From: Streptomyces prunicolor NBRC 13075
Lineage (GTDB): Bacteria > Actinomycetota > Actinomycetes > Streptomycetales > Streptomycetaceae
Direction of reading: 5' to 3'
DNA: 64,000 nucleotides
Assembly (NCBI RefSeq): GCF_000367365.1
Contig: NZ_BARF01000055.1
Coordinates: 1 to 64,000 of the forward strand
Part shown: positions 18,016-26,428 of the stretch, piece by piece
Position numbering within the stretch: the stretch's first letter is position 1
Layout: each line of letters opens with the position of its first letter
Notes under the pieces: model-generated
Told to the model about the DNA's origin: nothing
The model's input: the letters and a program-made list of their open reading frames with translations, nothing else
The model's database searches: none
Program-made: the position numbers and the translations under genes

Positions 18016-18672
18016 ATGGACGACGACAGCCGCAAGGCCCGCTGGGAGCAGCGCACAGAGGTCCCCCTCGCCGTGGCGTCCCTGGTCTTCCTCGCCGCGT
18101 ACGCCGTGCGCATCCTGGCCCACAGCTTGCCGGACACCTGGCAGGACCTCTGCCTCGCCGTGCTGTTCGCCGCGTGGGCGCTCTTCGCCGTCGACTACGC
18201 GGTCCGCTGGCGGCTGAGCGGGCAGCGGCTGCGCTTCGTCCGGACCCATTGGCTGGACACCCTGGTCCTGCTCCTGCCCCTACTGCGACCGCTCCGCGTC
18301 GTCAGGGTCTACGAGGCCGTGCAGCGCCGGCACGGACAACCCCGACTCGCCCTCCACGCGCGCGTGATCGTGTACGCCGGCCTGTCCACCGTCCTGCTGG
18401 GCTTCGCCGGCGCTCTCTCCGTCTACCACGAGGAGCACGCGGCCCCGGGCGCGACGATCAGGACGTTCGGCGACGCCGTGTGGTGGACCTGCGCGACCTT
18501 CGCGACCGTCGGCTACGGCGACGTAGCACCCATCACCCCGCTCGGCCGCCTGATCGCCGTAGGAATGATGGCCATCGGCCTGGCCCTGCTCGGCGCGGTC
18601 ACCGGAACCTTCGCCTCCTGGCTGCTCCAGATCTTCACACGGGAGGACGACGAGAGGCCCCCGGGGATCTGA
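18016..18672 (+). CDS. Voltage-gated-type potassium channel subunit
   Basis: This 218-residue membrane protein has about six segments, with a pore loop containing the K+ selectivity filter TVGYGD (about 157-162). An arginine-containing fourth-segment-like stretch (LLRPLRVVRVYEAVQRR) precedes the last two helices, so it resembles a compact Kv-type or Kch channel without a cytoplasmic RCK domain. The start at ATG 18016 gives a short charged N-terminus. The stop codon lies in the loop of a hairpin shared with the convergent thrS gene. Confidence 0.9.
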   Translation: MDDDSRKARWEQRTEVPLAVASLVFLAAYAVRILAHSLPDTWQDLCLAVLFAAWALFAVDYAVRWRLSGQRLRFVRTHWLDTLVLLLPLLRPLRVVRVYEAVQRRHGQPRLALHARVIVYAGLSTVLLGFAGALSVYHEEHAAPGATIRTFGDAVWWTCATFATVGYGDVAPITPLGRLIAVGMMAIGLALLGAVTGTFASWLLQIFTREDDERPPGI

Positions 18673-18688
18673 ACTCCCCGAGGGCCTC
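18654..18688. terminator. Bidirectional hairpin between channel gene and thrS
   Basis: A 14-bp stem with one mismatch (GAGGCCC-CCGGGGA against its partner) and a 7-nt loop covers the channel stop codon and ends 16 bp from the thrS stop. It can serve both convergent genes. Confidence 0.75.
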
Positions 18689-18703
18689 CCAAAAGCAACA
18701 GGG

Positions 18704-20680
18704 TCAGACCTGCACCCGGTCCGCCACGACTTGCTCGATCTTCGCGATGGCGTCGTCGAACGCGATGCCGTTCTCCTGCGAACCGTCGCGGTAACGGAAG
18801 GACACCGTCCCGCCGTTCATGTCCTCGTCGCCGACGATGACCATGAACGGGACCTTCTGCTTCTGCGCGTTGCGGATCTTCTTCTGCATGCGGTCCGAGG
18901 ACGAGTCGACCTCGACGCGCAGCCCCTTCTTCTTCGCCGCCACGGCGAACTTCTCCAGGTACTCGACGTGCGCGTCCCCGATCGGAATCCCGACCGCCTG
19001 CACCGGCGCCAGCCACGCCGGGAACGCACCCGCGTAGTGCTCGAGCAGTACCGCGAAGAACCGCTCGATGGACCCGAACAACGCCCGGTGGATCATGACC
19101 GGCCGCTGCTTGGAACCGTCGGGCCCGGTGTACTCCAGATCGAACCGCTCCGGCAGGTTGAAGTCCAGCTGGACGGTGGACATCTGCCAGGTCCGGCCGA
19201 TCGCGTCCTTCGTCTGGACGGAGATCTTCGGGCCGTAGAACGCGGCGCCACCCGGGTCCGGAACGAGCGGCAGCCCCTGCTTCTCGGCGACCTGGCGCAG
19301 CGTCTCCGTGGCCTCTTCCCAGACCTCGTCCGAGCCGACGAACTTCTCCGGGTCCTTGGTCGACAGCTCCAGGTAGAAGTCGTTCAGGCCGTAGTCCCGC
19401 AGCAGGTTGAGGACGAACGTGAGCGTCTTGTCGAGCTCGTCGGCCATCTGCTCGCGCGTGCAGTAGATGTGCGCGTCGTCCTGCGTGAAGCCGCGCGCGC
19501 GGGTCAGACCGTGCACGACGCCCGACTTCTCGTACCGGTACACGGTCCCGAACTCGAAGAGCCGCAGCGGCAGTTCACGGTACGAGCGGCCGCGCGCGTC
19601 GAAGATCAGGTTGTGCATCGGGCAGTTCATGGGCTTGAGGTAGTAGTCCACGCCCTCGTCGAGCTGCATGGGCGGGTACATGCCGTCGGCGTACCAGTCC
19701 AGGTGCCCGGACGTCTCGAAGAGCTTCCCCTTCGTCGCGTGCGGGGTGTAGACGAACTCGTAGCCCTCCTCCTCGTGCCGGCGCCGCGAGTAGTCCTCCA
19801 TCGTGCGGCGGATGATGCCGCCCTTGGGGTGGAAGACCGCGAGGCCGGAACCGATCTGCTCCGGGATGGAGAACAGGTCCAGCTCGCTGCCCAGCTTGCG
19901 GTGGTCGCGCTTCTCGGCCTCGATCAGGAAGTCGAGGTGCGCCTTCAGCTCCTCCTTGGAGGGCCAGGCGGTGCCGTAGATGCGCTGGAGCATCGGGTTC
20001 TTCTCGCTGCCGCGCCAGTAGGCGGCTGCGTTGCGCATCAGCTTGAACGCCGGGATGTTGCGCGTGGTCGGCAGGTGCGGGCCTCGGCAGAGGTCCTTCC
20101 AGCACAGGTCGCCGGTCTTGGCGTCGAGGTTGTCGTAGATCGTCAGCTCGCCGGCGCCGACCTCGACGTCCGCGCCGTCGTCGGTCGACGCGGAGCCCTT
20201 GATGCCGATCAGTTCGAGCTTGTACGGCTCCGAGGCCAGCTCCTCACGAGCCGCCTCGTCGGTCACCACACGGCGCGAGAACCGCTGCCCGCGCTTCTGG
20301 ATCTCCTGCATCTTCTTCTCGATGGCCTTGAGATCCTCGGGCGTGAACGGCCGCTCGACGTCGAAGTCGTAGTAGAAGCCGTCCTTGACCGGCGGGCCGA
20401 TGCCCAGCTTGGCCTCGGGGAACAGCTCCTGCACGGCCTGCGCCATGACGTGCGCGGTGGAGTGGCGCAGGATGTTCAGGCCGTCGGCGGAGGAGATCTC
20501 GACGGGCTCGACCTCCTCCCCGTCCTTCACCTCGTACGCCAGGTCCTTGAGCTCTCCGGCCACGCGCGCGGCGATGATCGAGCGCTCGCCGGCGAAGAGC
20601 TCGGCGGCCGTCGTGCCCGTCGTCACCGTGCGCTCTTCCCGCTCGGAATCGCGTTGGATGATCACACGGACGTCTGACAC
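18704..20680 (-). CDS. thrS: Threonyl-tRNA synthetase
   Basis: This 658-residue class II synthetase charges tRNA-Thr. Domains in order: N-terminal TGS domain (about 1-65), the editing domain with HSTAHVMAQAV (about 75-85), the catalytic core with motif 1, the zinc-binding Cys in MNCPMH, motif 2 around GFTQDDAHIYC, and the C-terminal anticodon-binding domain (APVQAVGIPIGDAHVEY). The GTG at 20680 has AGGAGA 5 nt upstream. No T-box-like structure or leader was seen in the short region upstream. It belongs to the conserved thrS-HIT-pgsA neighbourhood. Confidence 0.97.
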   Translation of the reverse strand: MSDVRVIIQRDSEREERTVTTGTTAAELFAGERSIIAARVAGELKDLAYEVKDGEEVEPVEISSADGLNILRHSTAHVMAQAVQELFPEAKLGIGPPVKDGFYYDFDVERPFTPEDLKAIEKKMQEIQKRGQRFSRRVVTDEAAREELASEPYKLELIGIKGSASTDDGADVEVGAGELTIYDNLDAKTGDLCWKDLCRGPHLPTTRNIPAFKLMRNAAAYWRGSEKNPMLQRIYGTAWPSKEELKAHLDFLIEAEKRDHRKLGSELDLFSIPEQIGSGLAVFHPKGGIIRRTMEDYSRRRHEEEGYEFVYTPHATKGKLFETSGHLDWYADGMYPPMQLDEGVDYYLKPMNCPMHNLIFDARGRSYRELPLRLFEFGTVYRYEKSGVVHGLTRARGFTQDDAHIYCTREQMADELDKTLTFVLNLLRDYGLNDFYLELSTKDPEKFVGSDEVWEEATETLRQVAEKQGLPLVPDPGGAAFYGPKISVQTKDAIGRTWQMSTVQLDFNLPERFDLEYTGPDGSKQRPVMIHRALFGSIERFFAVLLEHYAGAFPAWLAPVQAVGIPIGDAHVEYLEKFAVAAKKKGLRVEVDSSSDRMQKKIRNAQKQKVPFMVIVGDEDMNGGTVSFRYRDGSQENGIAFDDAIAKIEQVVADRVQV

Positions 20681-20779
20681 GGGTCTCTCCTGACTACAGG
20701 GTGGATGCGGCGCCATACCGTGAGCGCGCGCAATAGGGGATCGTACCGACCCTACGGGCCCCACCGCGAAACGGTCGCC

Positions 20780-20797
20780 CCCGGGCCCAGGCCCGGG
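20780..20797. terminator. Hairpin downstream of the 20828-22060 gene
   Basis: CCCGGGCC and GGCCCGGG are separated by CA, 31 bp after the stop. It is compact and GC-rich and is a plausible terminator. Confidence 0.5.
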
Positions 20798-20827
20798 ACC
20801 GGACCGGCCCCACTCCCCTGCGCTCCC

Positions 20828-22060
20828 TCAGTCCTCCCCGCTGCACGCCTCCTCGAAGAAGGCAGCACTCTCCCCGTGCCCCTGGATCGACTTCATCAGC
20901 CGGTCCCGCTCCGCCTCGTCCACCTGCACGGGTACGACCCCGGAGGCGCCGGTCAGCCGACGGAAGCCGCCCCGGCTCTCCAGCCGCCCGTGCACCCGCA
21001 CCGGCAGCCCGACGAGGTGGGCGTGCCCGGCTATCCGGTACGACTCCTCGTCCAGGGTCATCCGGACGTGCCCGACCTCGGCGCCGGCGATCACCTGCAT
21101 CCGTACCGTGCCCTCGCCGCGCGGCCCCGACCTGCGCATCCGCACCACCGAGCCGGTGATGCGCACGGGCATGGCCGGTTCCTCGCGCAGATAGCGGGCC
21201 CCGGCCGCGCGCAGCACGGGCAGGTCACCCGGCGAGAACTCGACGGCCTCGGCCTGCGCGGCACAGCCCTCGGGGACACCCGCGCCGGGTGCCCACTCGA
21301 CGGCGATCCGCGCGCCCTCGGTGCCACGCACCAGCGCGACGACAGCTTCGGTCAACTCCCGGCTGACGCCCGCCTCCACGGCCCCGTCGAAGGCGTCCAT
21401 GCCGCCGGTGGCCCGCTCGTAGTCGATGGCCTCGCGGGTTGCGTACAGGGCCTGGTGGAGACGTACGGCGAGGGCGCGGCCGGTGTCGACGGGGACGAAC
21501 GCGGTGAGCTGACGGCCGCCGGGTGCGGAGCCGACGAGGACGTGGTCCAGGGACGCGGCGGCGGGGCGGCGGTGGCGGGCGCCGTAGTAGCCGGCACGCG
21601 CGCGGGTGGCGAGTGCGGCGGCGAGCAGCATCTGGCGGGCGGCGGCGCGGAGTTGCTCCTCCACGGTCCAGGCCGCGGCGCCGGCCGGTCCGGTCGGGAT
21701 GTCGCGCCACCAGCGGATCTCGTCGCTCGGTACGGCGAGGCCGACGAGGACCTCGCGGGCGGAGGGGGTGTTGCTGCGGGCGAGCGCGATGAGTGCCTCG
21801 CCGAGGAGGTCGTCGCTGTCGGGGAAGGCCCGGCTCTCGGGGACCAGCAGGCTGATGCCCGAGCCGCCGGGCCCGGGTGGGGTCCAGCGGCCGTACCGTC
21901 CGGCGGCTCCGCCGCGGCGCTGCCAGCCGTGCCGGCGCAGCAGGGCGCCGAGGACGGCGGGGTCGACCTGATCGGCTTCCGGCGCACGGTCCCACAACGT
22001 GCCGTCCTCGGGATGCGGTCGTACCGACCGCAGGTGTTCCTCGACCGAGCGGTGCCTCAT
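20828..22060 (-). CDS. Conserved hypothetical protein
   Basis: This 410-residue cytoplasmic protein shows no membrane segment, signal or recognised motif. The N-terminal half is rich in Gly/Trp/Arg (HGWQRRGGAAGRYGRW). The centre is Ala-rich and helical (EEQLRAAARQMLLAAALATRARAGYYG). The C-terminal third looks beta-rich (MPVRITGSVVRMRRSG, GLPVRVHGRLESRGGFRRLTGASGVVPV). The start at ATG 22060 overlaps the stop of the DUF4365-like gene by 4 bp (ATGA), so the two are coupled, and the pair probably acts together. Function unknown. Confidence 0.85.
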   Translation of the reverse strand: MRHRSVEEHLRSVRPHPEDGTLWDRAPEADQVDPAVLGALLRRHGWQRRGGAAGRYGRWTPPGPGGSGISLLVPESRAFPDSDDLLGEALIALARSNTPSAREVLVGLAVPSDEIRWWRDIPTGPAGAAAWTVEEQLRAAARQMLLAAALATRARAGYYGARHRRPAAASLDHVLVGSAPGGRQLTAFVPVDTGRALAVRLHQALYATREAIDYERATGGMDAFDGAVEAGVSRELTEAVVALVRGTEGARIAVEWAPGAGVPEGCAAQAEAVEFSPGDLPVLRAAGARYLREEPAMPVRITGSVVRMRRSGPRGEGTVRMQVIAGAEVGHVRMTLDEESYRIAGHAHLVGLPVRVHGRLESRGGFRRLTGASGVVPVQVDEAERDRLMKSIQGHGESAAFFEEACSGED

Positions 22061-22623
22061 GGCCTGCCTCCCGTCCCGACCCGCGTCATGATCTCGCACA
22101 GCGCCCGGTCGTCGAAGATGCGCGAGGTCGGTATCCGCACGGTGGTCCGGGTCCGGCCGGTGATCGCGTGACCGGCGAGGTTGACCCAGTAGCAGCAGTG
22201 CCGCAGGTCGAGCCGGTCGTGGCTGGCGCGCAGCCAGTCGTCCTGGGAACGCGGGACGAGCATCACGACCAGGATCTTGTGCACCGAGACCGGGGTGCGG
22301 GCGAGCTTGCGCAGATGGTCGTTGTCGAGCGTGAAGGAGAAGGAGCGTCCCGGCGGGTTCGGCGGGATCTGATAAGTGCACTTGAGCTGCACTTTTATCG
22401 TGACCTCGTCGTCCACCGTGTGCCCGGGCGAGCCGTGACTGACGTGCCAGTCGATGCCGTTGTCCGGAAAGGGTTGCGACAGCGAGCAGCCGGCCGCCGC
22501 GGCGACGGCGTGCAGATAGCCCACCTGCAGTGTCTCCATGCAGGCGGTGGTGGCGAGCGATCCGCGCTGGGGTGCCGTCCGTTCGGGCAGCAGCCCGCCC
22601 CGCTCGGGCTGCGCTATCACCAT
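22057..22623 (-). CDS. DUF4365-like predicted nuclease-fold protein
   Basis: This 188-residue protein has an N-terminal helix with GYLHAVAAAAGCS, then GIDWHV and, after a spacer, VTIKVQLKCT. The D...(E/Q)xK spacing resembles the restriction-endonuclease-like fold seen in DUF4365 proteins, with Q in place of E before the K. This is a pattern-based assignment and activity is uncertain. ATG 22623 is chosen as the start because residues upstream lack similarity. It heads the two-gene unit with the 410-residue protein and is divergent from the exonuclease gene. Confidence 0.7.
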   Translation of the reverse strand: MVIAQPERGGLLPERTAPQRGSLATTACMETLQVGYLHAVAAAAGCSLSQPFPDNGIDWHVSHGSPGHTVDDEVTIKVQLKCTYQIPPNPPGRSFSFTLDNDHLRKLARTPVSVHKILVVMLVPRSQDDWLRASHDRLDLRHCCYWVNLAGHAITGRTRTTVRIPTSRIFDDRALCEIMTRVGTGGRP

Positions 22624-22804
22624 GGCCAACAGCCTTCCGAGTTCAGGTGAATTGCTGTGCTGAATGCCTGATCGGGTCGCTGAACTGCAAAGACCCGCAC
22701 TCCTGTTGTGTCCTTCCGGCGTACGGCGCAAACAGCCCGGGTATCACCAAACAGGCAGAAGACGGTACGTCAGCTGCCGTGGGTGAACGAGGAGTTGTGT
22801 ACGT

Positions 22805-23530
22805 ATGACGTGCTGGTACGAGGGCCCGTTGGCCGCGTTCGACACGGAGACCACGGGCGTGGATGTGGAGACCGACCGGATCGTGTCGGCCGCGATCGTC
22901 GTCCAGGACGCCCCCGGCACCCGTCCCCGGGTGACCCGGTGGCTGGTGAACCCGGGGGTGCCGGTGCCCGCCGGGGCGACGGCGATCCATGGACTGACGG
23001 ATGAGCATCTTCAGCGCAACGGCCGCTGGCCCGCGCCGGTGATGCACGAGATAGCCGACGAGCTGGCCGAACAGGCCGCGATGGGACGCCCGTTGGTGGT
23101 CATGAACGCACCGTTCGACCTGACCCTGCTGGACCGCGAGCTGCGCCGCCACCGCGCGTGCACGCTGGACCACTGGTTCGAGTCGACGGCGCTACAGGTC
23201 CTGGACCCCCGGGTCCTGGACAAACACCTGGACCGCTACCGCAAGGGCCGCCGCACCCTCACCGACCTGTGCGCGCACTACGGCGTCACGCTGGACGGCG
23301 CGCACGACGCGGGCGCGGACGCGCTGGCCTCCCTGGAGGTCGTACGAGCCCTCGGCCGCCGCTTCGCGACCCGCCTGGAACGCCTGTCCCCCGCCGAACT
23401 GCACACCCTGCAGTCGACATGGCACGCGGCACAGGCCCGAGGCCTCCAGGCGTGGTTCGCCCGCAGCGGCACCCCTGAGTCCGTGGACCAGTCCTGGCCG
23501 CTGCGCCCGGAGTTGGACGCGGCGGCCTGA
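22805..23530 (+). CDS. DnaQ-like 3'-5' exonuclease
   Basis: This 241-residue DEDDh-type exonuclease resembles the epsilon proofreading subunit but stands alone. ExoI motif AFDTETTG (about 11-18), ExoII in VVMNAPFDLTLLD (about 98-110) and ExoIII with the catalytic His in GAHDAGADALAS (about 161-172) are all complete. Substrate is unknown. Such stand-alone exonucleases may act on DNA or RNA ends. The ATG at 22805 is preceded by GAGGAG about 12 nt upstream. It ends in a hairpin shared with the convergent DUF2207 gene. Confidence 0.9.
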   Translation: MTCWYEGPLAAFDTETTGVDVETDRIVSAAIVVQDAPGTRPRVTRWLVNPGVPVPAGATAIHGLTDEHLQRNGRWPAPVMHEIADELAEQAAMGRPLVVMNAPFDLTLLDRELRRHRACTLDHWFESTALQVLDPRVLDKHLDRYRKGRRTLTDLCAHYGVTLDGAHDAGADALASLEVVRALGRRFATRLERLSPAELHTLQSTWHAAQARGLQAWFARSGTPESVDQSWPLRPELDAAA

Positions 23531-23535
23531 CCGAA

Positions 23536-23559
23536 CGGGGCGCCGGCACCGGCGCCCCG
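23536..23559. terminator. Bidirectional hairpin between exonuclease and DUF2207 genes
   Basis: An 11-bp perfect GC-only stem (CGGGGCGCCGG and its complement) with a 2-nt loop lies 5 bp from each of the two convergent stops. Confidence 0.75.
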
Positions 23560-23563
23560 CACC

Positions 23564-25369
23564 TCACCAGGAGCCGCCGCCCCCACCACCGGCGCCGCCC
23601 CCGACTCCGCCGCTGGAGGAACCACCGCCGCCGGAGCCACCTCCACCGGAACCGGAGGACTGGCTGGCCGCGGAGACCACGACGGCGGCGAGCAGCACAT
23701 CGCCGAGATCGAGCGAGAAACGCCGCCCTGCTCTCGGTGCCGAAGTCGAAGCGCCGATGGCCTGTTCCCAGGCGGATTCGACCCCCAGGGCAACCGCCCA
23801 TGCCGCGTAGCGATCCGCCTCCGGTCCGACGGGCAGCTCGTCGGGACAGGTGCCGGGGTCGGCCAAGTAGCGCCGGAACGCCTCGACTTGGAGCCAGCGG
23901 GCGGCGCCGTGCGGGGTACGTCGGTCCAACTCCCAGCCCCGGGCGACTACGGCGAGACCGAGACCGGCGGCCACGGCACCCGCCAGCAGGACGGGCAGTC
24001 CGGCCGCGATGCGATGGCCGTTCAGCACACCGCCGGTGACCACGAGGACGAACGCGAGCAGCAGCACGGCCAGTTGGGCCCGACCCCACCGCGCGAGACG
24101 CTCGGTGAGGGTGGTGTCCCACAGGTCGCTCGCCTTGCGCCAGTTGCCCAGCTTCCAGGAGAGGTCCTCCCAGCCCGCCTTGAACGACTGGTCACGCCTG
24201 CCGAGGACCAGGCCGGTGCCGCCGGCGAACATCCGGTCCAGCACGTCCCTGATCTCCCGGTTCACCGGACGCCCGTGCCGCTTCAGGACCGGATGCTGAT
24301 CGTCGCCCTCGATGGTGAGATGACCGTCGGCCGCGGCGTCGAGCAGCCAGGCCACCTTGTGCTGGTCCATGACCGCTTCCACGCGCAGGACGCCGGCCTG
24401 GGCAGGCGTCAGGCCCTCGGGCGGTGTGGCGGACGGAGTGACCGACCGGGCGAGCCGCTCGACCTCGACGCGCCGCACCCGCCCGCCGTCCTCCAGCACC
24501 CGGTCCCGCCCGAGGAACCGCAGCACGCCCAGGGTCAGTGCGACGCAGGCCAGCCCGAGGGCGAGGAACAGCCCGCTGTTGTACAGCGGTTGCGGAAGGG
24601 AGGTGCCAACGGCCTTGCCGGTGGGCGCCGTTGGCAGCGCTGCCGCGGTCACGGCCTTGGTCTTGGCGGCGGTGGCGTACAGCGTGAGGCCTTCATGGCC
24701 GCTGAGCTTGCCGAGCTTGACGACAAGGTGCCCCGGCTCGCTCTGCTCGGCCGTACAGGGCTTGCCGTGGTCCCAACTCCCGTGCTCGCAGCGGAGATCG
24801 GTGAACCCGTACGCGTCCACCACATGGATCTCCACATTCGCCCGGTCGACCTTCCAGCCGGTGCCGACGGCGTCCCAGGCGAGCTTGCCGTCCTTCACCA
24901 CGTCGGCGACCGTGTACTGGAGTCGATAGCGGTGCACTCCCCCGACCGTGCGGTCACGGTCGCCCACCTTGAGCCGGTCGGCGACGGACTCCCTGCCGTT
25001 CACGTCCCGGTAGGAGGCGCCGAAGGTGGTGGCGTAGGGAACCTTGTGCCCGTCCATGGTGGCCCGGACGTCATCGGTCAGGAAGTTCGCGTCCGGTACG
25101 TCACGGTAGATGCCGTGCGTTGTGCCCGAGTGCCCGAAGTCGTAGTCGATGACCTCGGTGATCCGGGCGCTCCCGTCGGCGCGGATCTCGGCACCGACCC
25201 ACATCGAGGTGACCCGCTCCGTGTTCGCGAGGGCTTGTACGCCGGCGGCGACCCCACCGAACACGACCAGACCGACGACCATGACGATCAACGACCGAAC
25301 TCGGCGCCGCCGTAGGGAAGTCACCTTCCCCCGTCTCCCTCTCCGTCTCTTGCCTTCCCCACCACTCAT
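23564..25369 (-). CDS. DUF2207-type membrane protein with Gly/Ser-rich C-terminus
   Basis: This 601-residue protein has one N-terminal membrane segment (about 20-42), an extracytoplasmic beta-rich DUF2207-like domain (ITEVIDYDFG, HGIYRDVPD, about 60-240), then membrane segments near 265-285 and 465-515 around a cytoplasmic part. The tail is almost only Gly and Ser ending in W, common in this family. Function is unknown. ATG 25369 has GAGGGGGG 4 nt upstream, which decides the start; the open frame to 25570 runs into the inserted element. Its upstream region is where the mobile element begins. Confidence 0.85.
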   Translation of the reverse strand: MSGGEGKRRRGRRGKVTSLRRRRVRSLIVMVVGLVVFGGVAAGVQALANTERVTSMWVGAEIRADGSARITEVIDYDFGHSGTTHGIYRDVPDANFLTDDVRATMDGHKVPYATTFGASYRDVNGRESVADRLKVGDRDRTVGGVHRYRLQYTVADVVKDGKLAWDAVGTGWKVDRANVEIHVVDAYGFTDLRCEHGSWDHGKPCTAEQSEPGHLVVKLGKLSGHEGLTLYATAAKTKAVTAAALPTAPTGKAVGTSLPQPLYNSGLFLALGLACVALTLGVLRFLGRDRVLEDGGRVRRVEVERLARSVTPSATPPEGLTPAQAGVLRVEAVMDQHKVAWLLDAAADGHLTIEGDDQHPVLKRHGRPVNREIRDVLDRMFAGGTGLVLGRRDQSFKAGWEDLSWKLGNWRKASDLWDTTLTERLARWGRAQLAVLLLAFVLVVTGGVLNGHRIAAGLPVLLAGAVAAGLGLAVVARGWELDRRTPHGAARWLQVEAFRRYLADPGTCPDELPVGPEADRYAAWAVALGVESAWEQAIGASTSAPRAGRRFSLDLGDVLLAAVVVSAASQSSGSGGGGSGGGGSSSGGVGGGAGGGGGGSW

Positions 25370-25417
25370 GACGCCCCCCTCAAGACGCACAGCGGACACG
25401 AAGACGTGCCCGGACAC

Positions 25418-25450
25418 GAAAAAACCGGCCCGCTGATGCGGACCGGTCTT
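25418..25450. terminator. Displaced terminator of tRNA-Val
   Basis: ACCGG-c-CCGC, loop TGAT, GCGG-a-CCGGT, with A-runs to the left and T-rich sequence to the right, so it works on the minus strand. Before integration of the element it would have lain directly downstream of the tRNA-Val gene now at 48617-48688. It is now about 23 kb away from it. Confidence 0.75.
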
Positions 25451-25454
25451 TCCC

Positions 25455-25463
25455 GGTGGGCGA
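25455..25463. repeat. Left attachment core (attL), GGTGGGCGA
   Basis: Identical to the core at 48615-48623. To its left is the chromosomal tRNA-Val terminator. To its right is element DNA whose TGGAAC at 25477-25482 pairs with GTTCCA at 48596-48601, both 19 nt from the core. Confidence 0.85.
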
Positions 25464-25893
25464 CAAGGTACTTGACTGGAACACGAAGTACAGGCTGCAA
25501 GCCCTCCGAAACCTTCTTGCCAGCCTGCCAGGGCCCGAAGCTCCACCCATTGAGCGCGTGCCGAAGCCACCGCGTCGCGTTGCCAAGCGGCTCAAAGCTC
25601 CCGAAGTCGCAGAGCTGGTTAAGGCGTACAGGTCTGGGGCGACCACCTACCAACTCGCCGACCGCTTCAGAATCAAGCGGCAGACAGTGAGCGGCATCCT
25701 CAAGCGCCACGGCATTACGCCTCGCTGGCGTCGGCTCACCGAGGCAAACGTTGACGAAGCCGAACGGCTTTATGTACATCAAGGTTTGTCAACAGCCCGC
25801 ATTGCCGACCGACTGAGTGTTGATCCGGAGACAGTGCGCCTGCGCCTACGAAAGCGCGGTGTAAAAATGCGGGATCCGCACGATCGGCCCTAG
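25456..25893 (+). CDS. Tandem helix-turn-helix ORF; severed C-terminal tail of the serine recombinase
   Basis: This 145-codon frame starts at the GTG inside the attachment core. It has two helix-turn-helix units: VAELVKAYRSGATTYQLADR with KRQTVSGILKRHGI (about 50-82), and DEAERLYVHQGLSTARIADR with DPETVRLRLRKRGVKM (about 95-140). This is the kind of tail found on some actinobacterial large serine recombinases. The frame matches the recombinase frame at the other core copy, so in the excised circle it would be continuous with it. There is no ribosome-binding site before the GTG. Whether it is made alone in the integrated state is doubtful. A terminator follows at 25911. Confidence 0.8.
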   Translation: MGDKVLDWNTKYRLQALRNLLASLPGPEAPPIERVPKPPRRVAKRLKAPEVAELVKAYRSGATTYQLADRFRIKRQTVSGILKRHGITPRWRRLTEANVDEAERLYVHQGLSTARIADRLSVDPETVRLRLRKRGVKMRDPHDRP

Positions 25894-25910
25894 CAACGAT
25901 CGAACCTCCA

Positions 25911-25948
25911 GATTGGCCCCACCTTTCACATGATCGGTGGGGTCAATC
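25911..25948. terminator. Terminator after the recombinase-tail ORF
   Basis: A 13-bp stem with one G-U type mismatch (GATTGGCCCCACC against GGTGGGGTCAATC) and a 12-nt loop, 17 bp after the stop. It probably ends the recombinase transcript in the circular form. Confidence 0.65.
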
Positions 25949-25956
25949 AGTGCCTA

Positions 25957-26004
25957 CCAACCAATTTTTCAGATCCGCCCGCTATAAATACCTCCTGCCA
26001 ACCA
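25957..26004 (+). promoter_or_regulatory. Probable promoter with paired CCAACCA repeats
   Basis: A -10-like TATAAA at 25983-25988 lies between two CCAACCA direct repeats (25957-25963 and 25998-26004) spaced 41 bp, about four helical turns. It lies just upstream of the 26026 gene. No good -35 is visible, so activation or repression through the repeats is possible. Confidence 0.45.
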
Positions 26005-26025
26005 GTAAATCGGAAGGAGGTTTGA

Positions 26026-26388
26026 ATGGAAGAACAAGCACCAGACATGCAAGCACAGGAGCTAGCGGTCGAGGAAGAACGCAAGCCAGTGGTGTTCGCT
26101 GTGCGCATTGATCCGGTTCTGCGAGAGCAGATCGAGGGGCTGCGCAGCATAACCGAGCAAAGCGTCAATGACGTTGGCGTTGTGGCACTCAAAGGCTGGG
26201 TCGCAAAGACGCTTGAGGATGAAACAGTCCAAGAGAAAGCCATGGCCGAGCTTGACGCCGAGGAACGACGGCTCCAGGAACGACGAGCCTCCATTGCGGG
26301 CATCCTGGGACAGACGGCGGCAGCGGGCGGAACCGAAGACCCTCCCGAGCCGATCACTAGACGCGGAAGGCAGCCGAAAGGCCAATAG
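26026..26388 (+). CDS. Small hypothetical protein, possibly ribbon-helix-helix type
   Basis: This 120-residue protein starts at ATG 26026 with GGAAGGAGG 6 nt upstream. The core KPVVFAVRIDPVLREQIEGL followed by SVNDVGVVALKGWV (about 20-60) resembles the beta-strand then two-helix pattern of CopG/Arc DNA-binding proteins. The flanks are charged (EERRLQERR) and the C-terminus is basic. A role in regulating the element, perhaps through the CCAACCA repeats upstream, is a guess. It is followed by a strong T-run terminator. Confidence 0.7.
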   Translation: MEEQAPDMQAQELAVEEERKPVVFAVRIDPVLREQIEGLRSITEQSVNDVGVVALKGWVAKTLEDETVQEKAMAELDAEERRLQERRASIAGILGQTAAAGGTEDPPEPITRRGRQPKGQ

Positions 26389-26400
26389 CGCCATAAGCGA

Positions 26401-26428
26401 AAACCGCCCCACAATTGGGGCGGTTTTT
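26401..26428. terminator. Rho-independent terminator, bidirectional
   Basis: The stem AAACCGCCCC / GGGGCGGTTT (10 bp, loop ACAATT) is followed by T residues on the plus strand and preceded by A residues for the minus strand. It separates the convergent 26026 gene and the membrane-protein gene. Confidence 0.9.

Noticed and set aside
20681..20760. T-box or other riboswitch upstream of thrS
   Set aside because: The leader is short and I find no specifier-loop or T-box sequence.
25456..25893. An independent HTH regulator gene
   Set aside because: It starts exactly in the attachment core, lacks a ribosome-binding site and is in phase with the recombinase. A severed recombinase tail is the better reading, although separate translation is not excluded.
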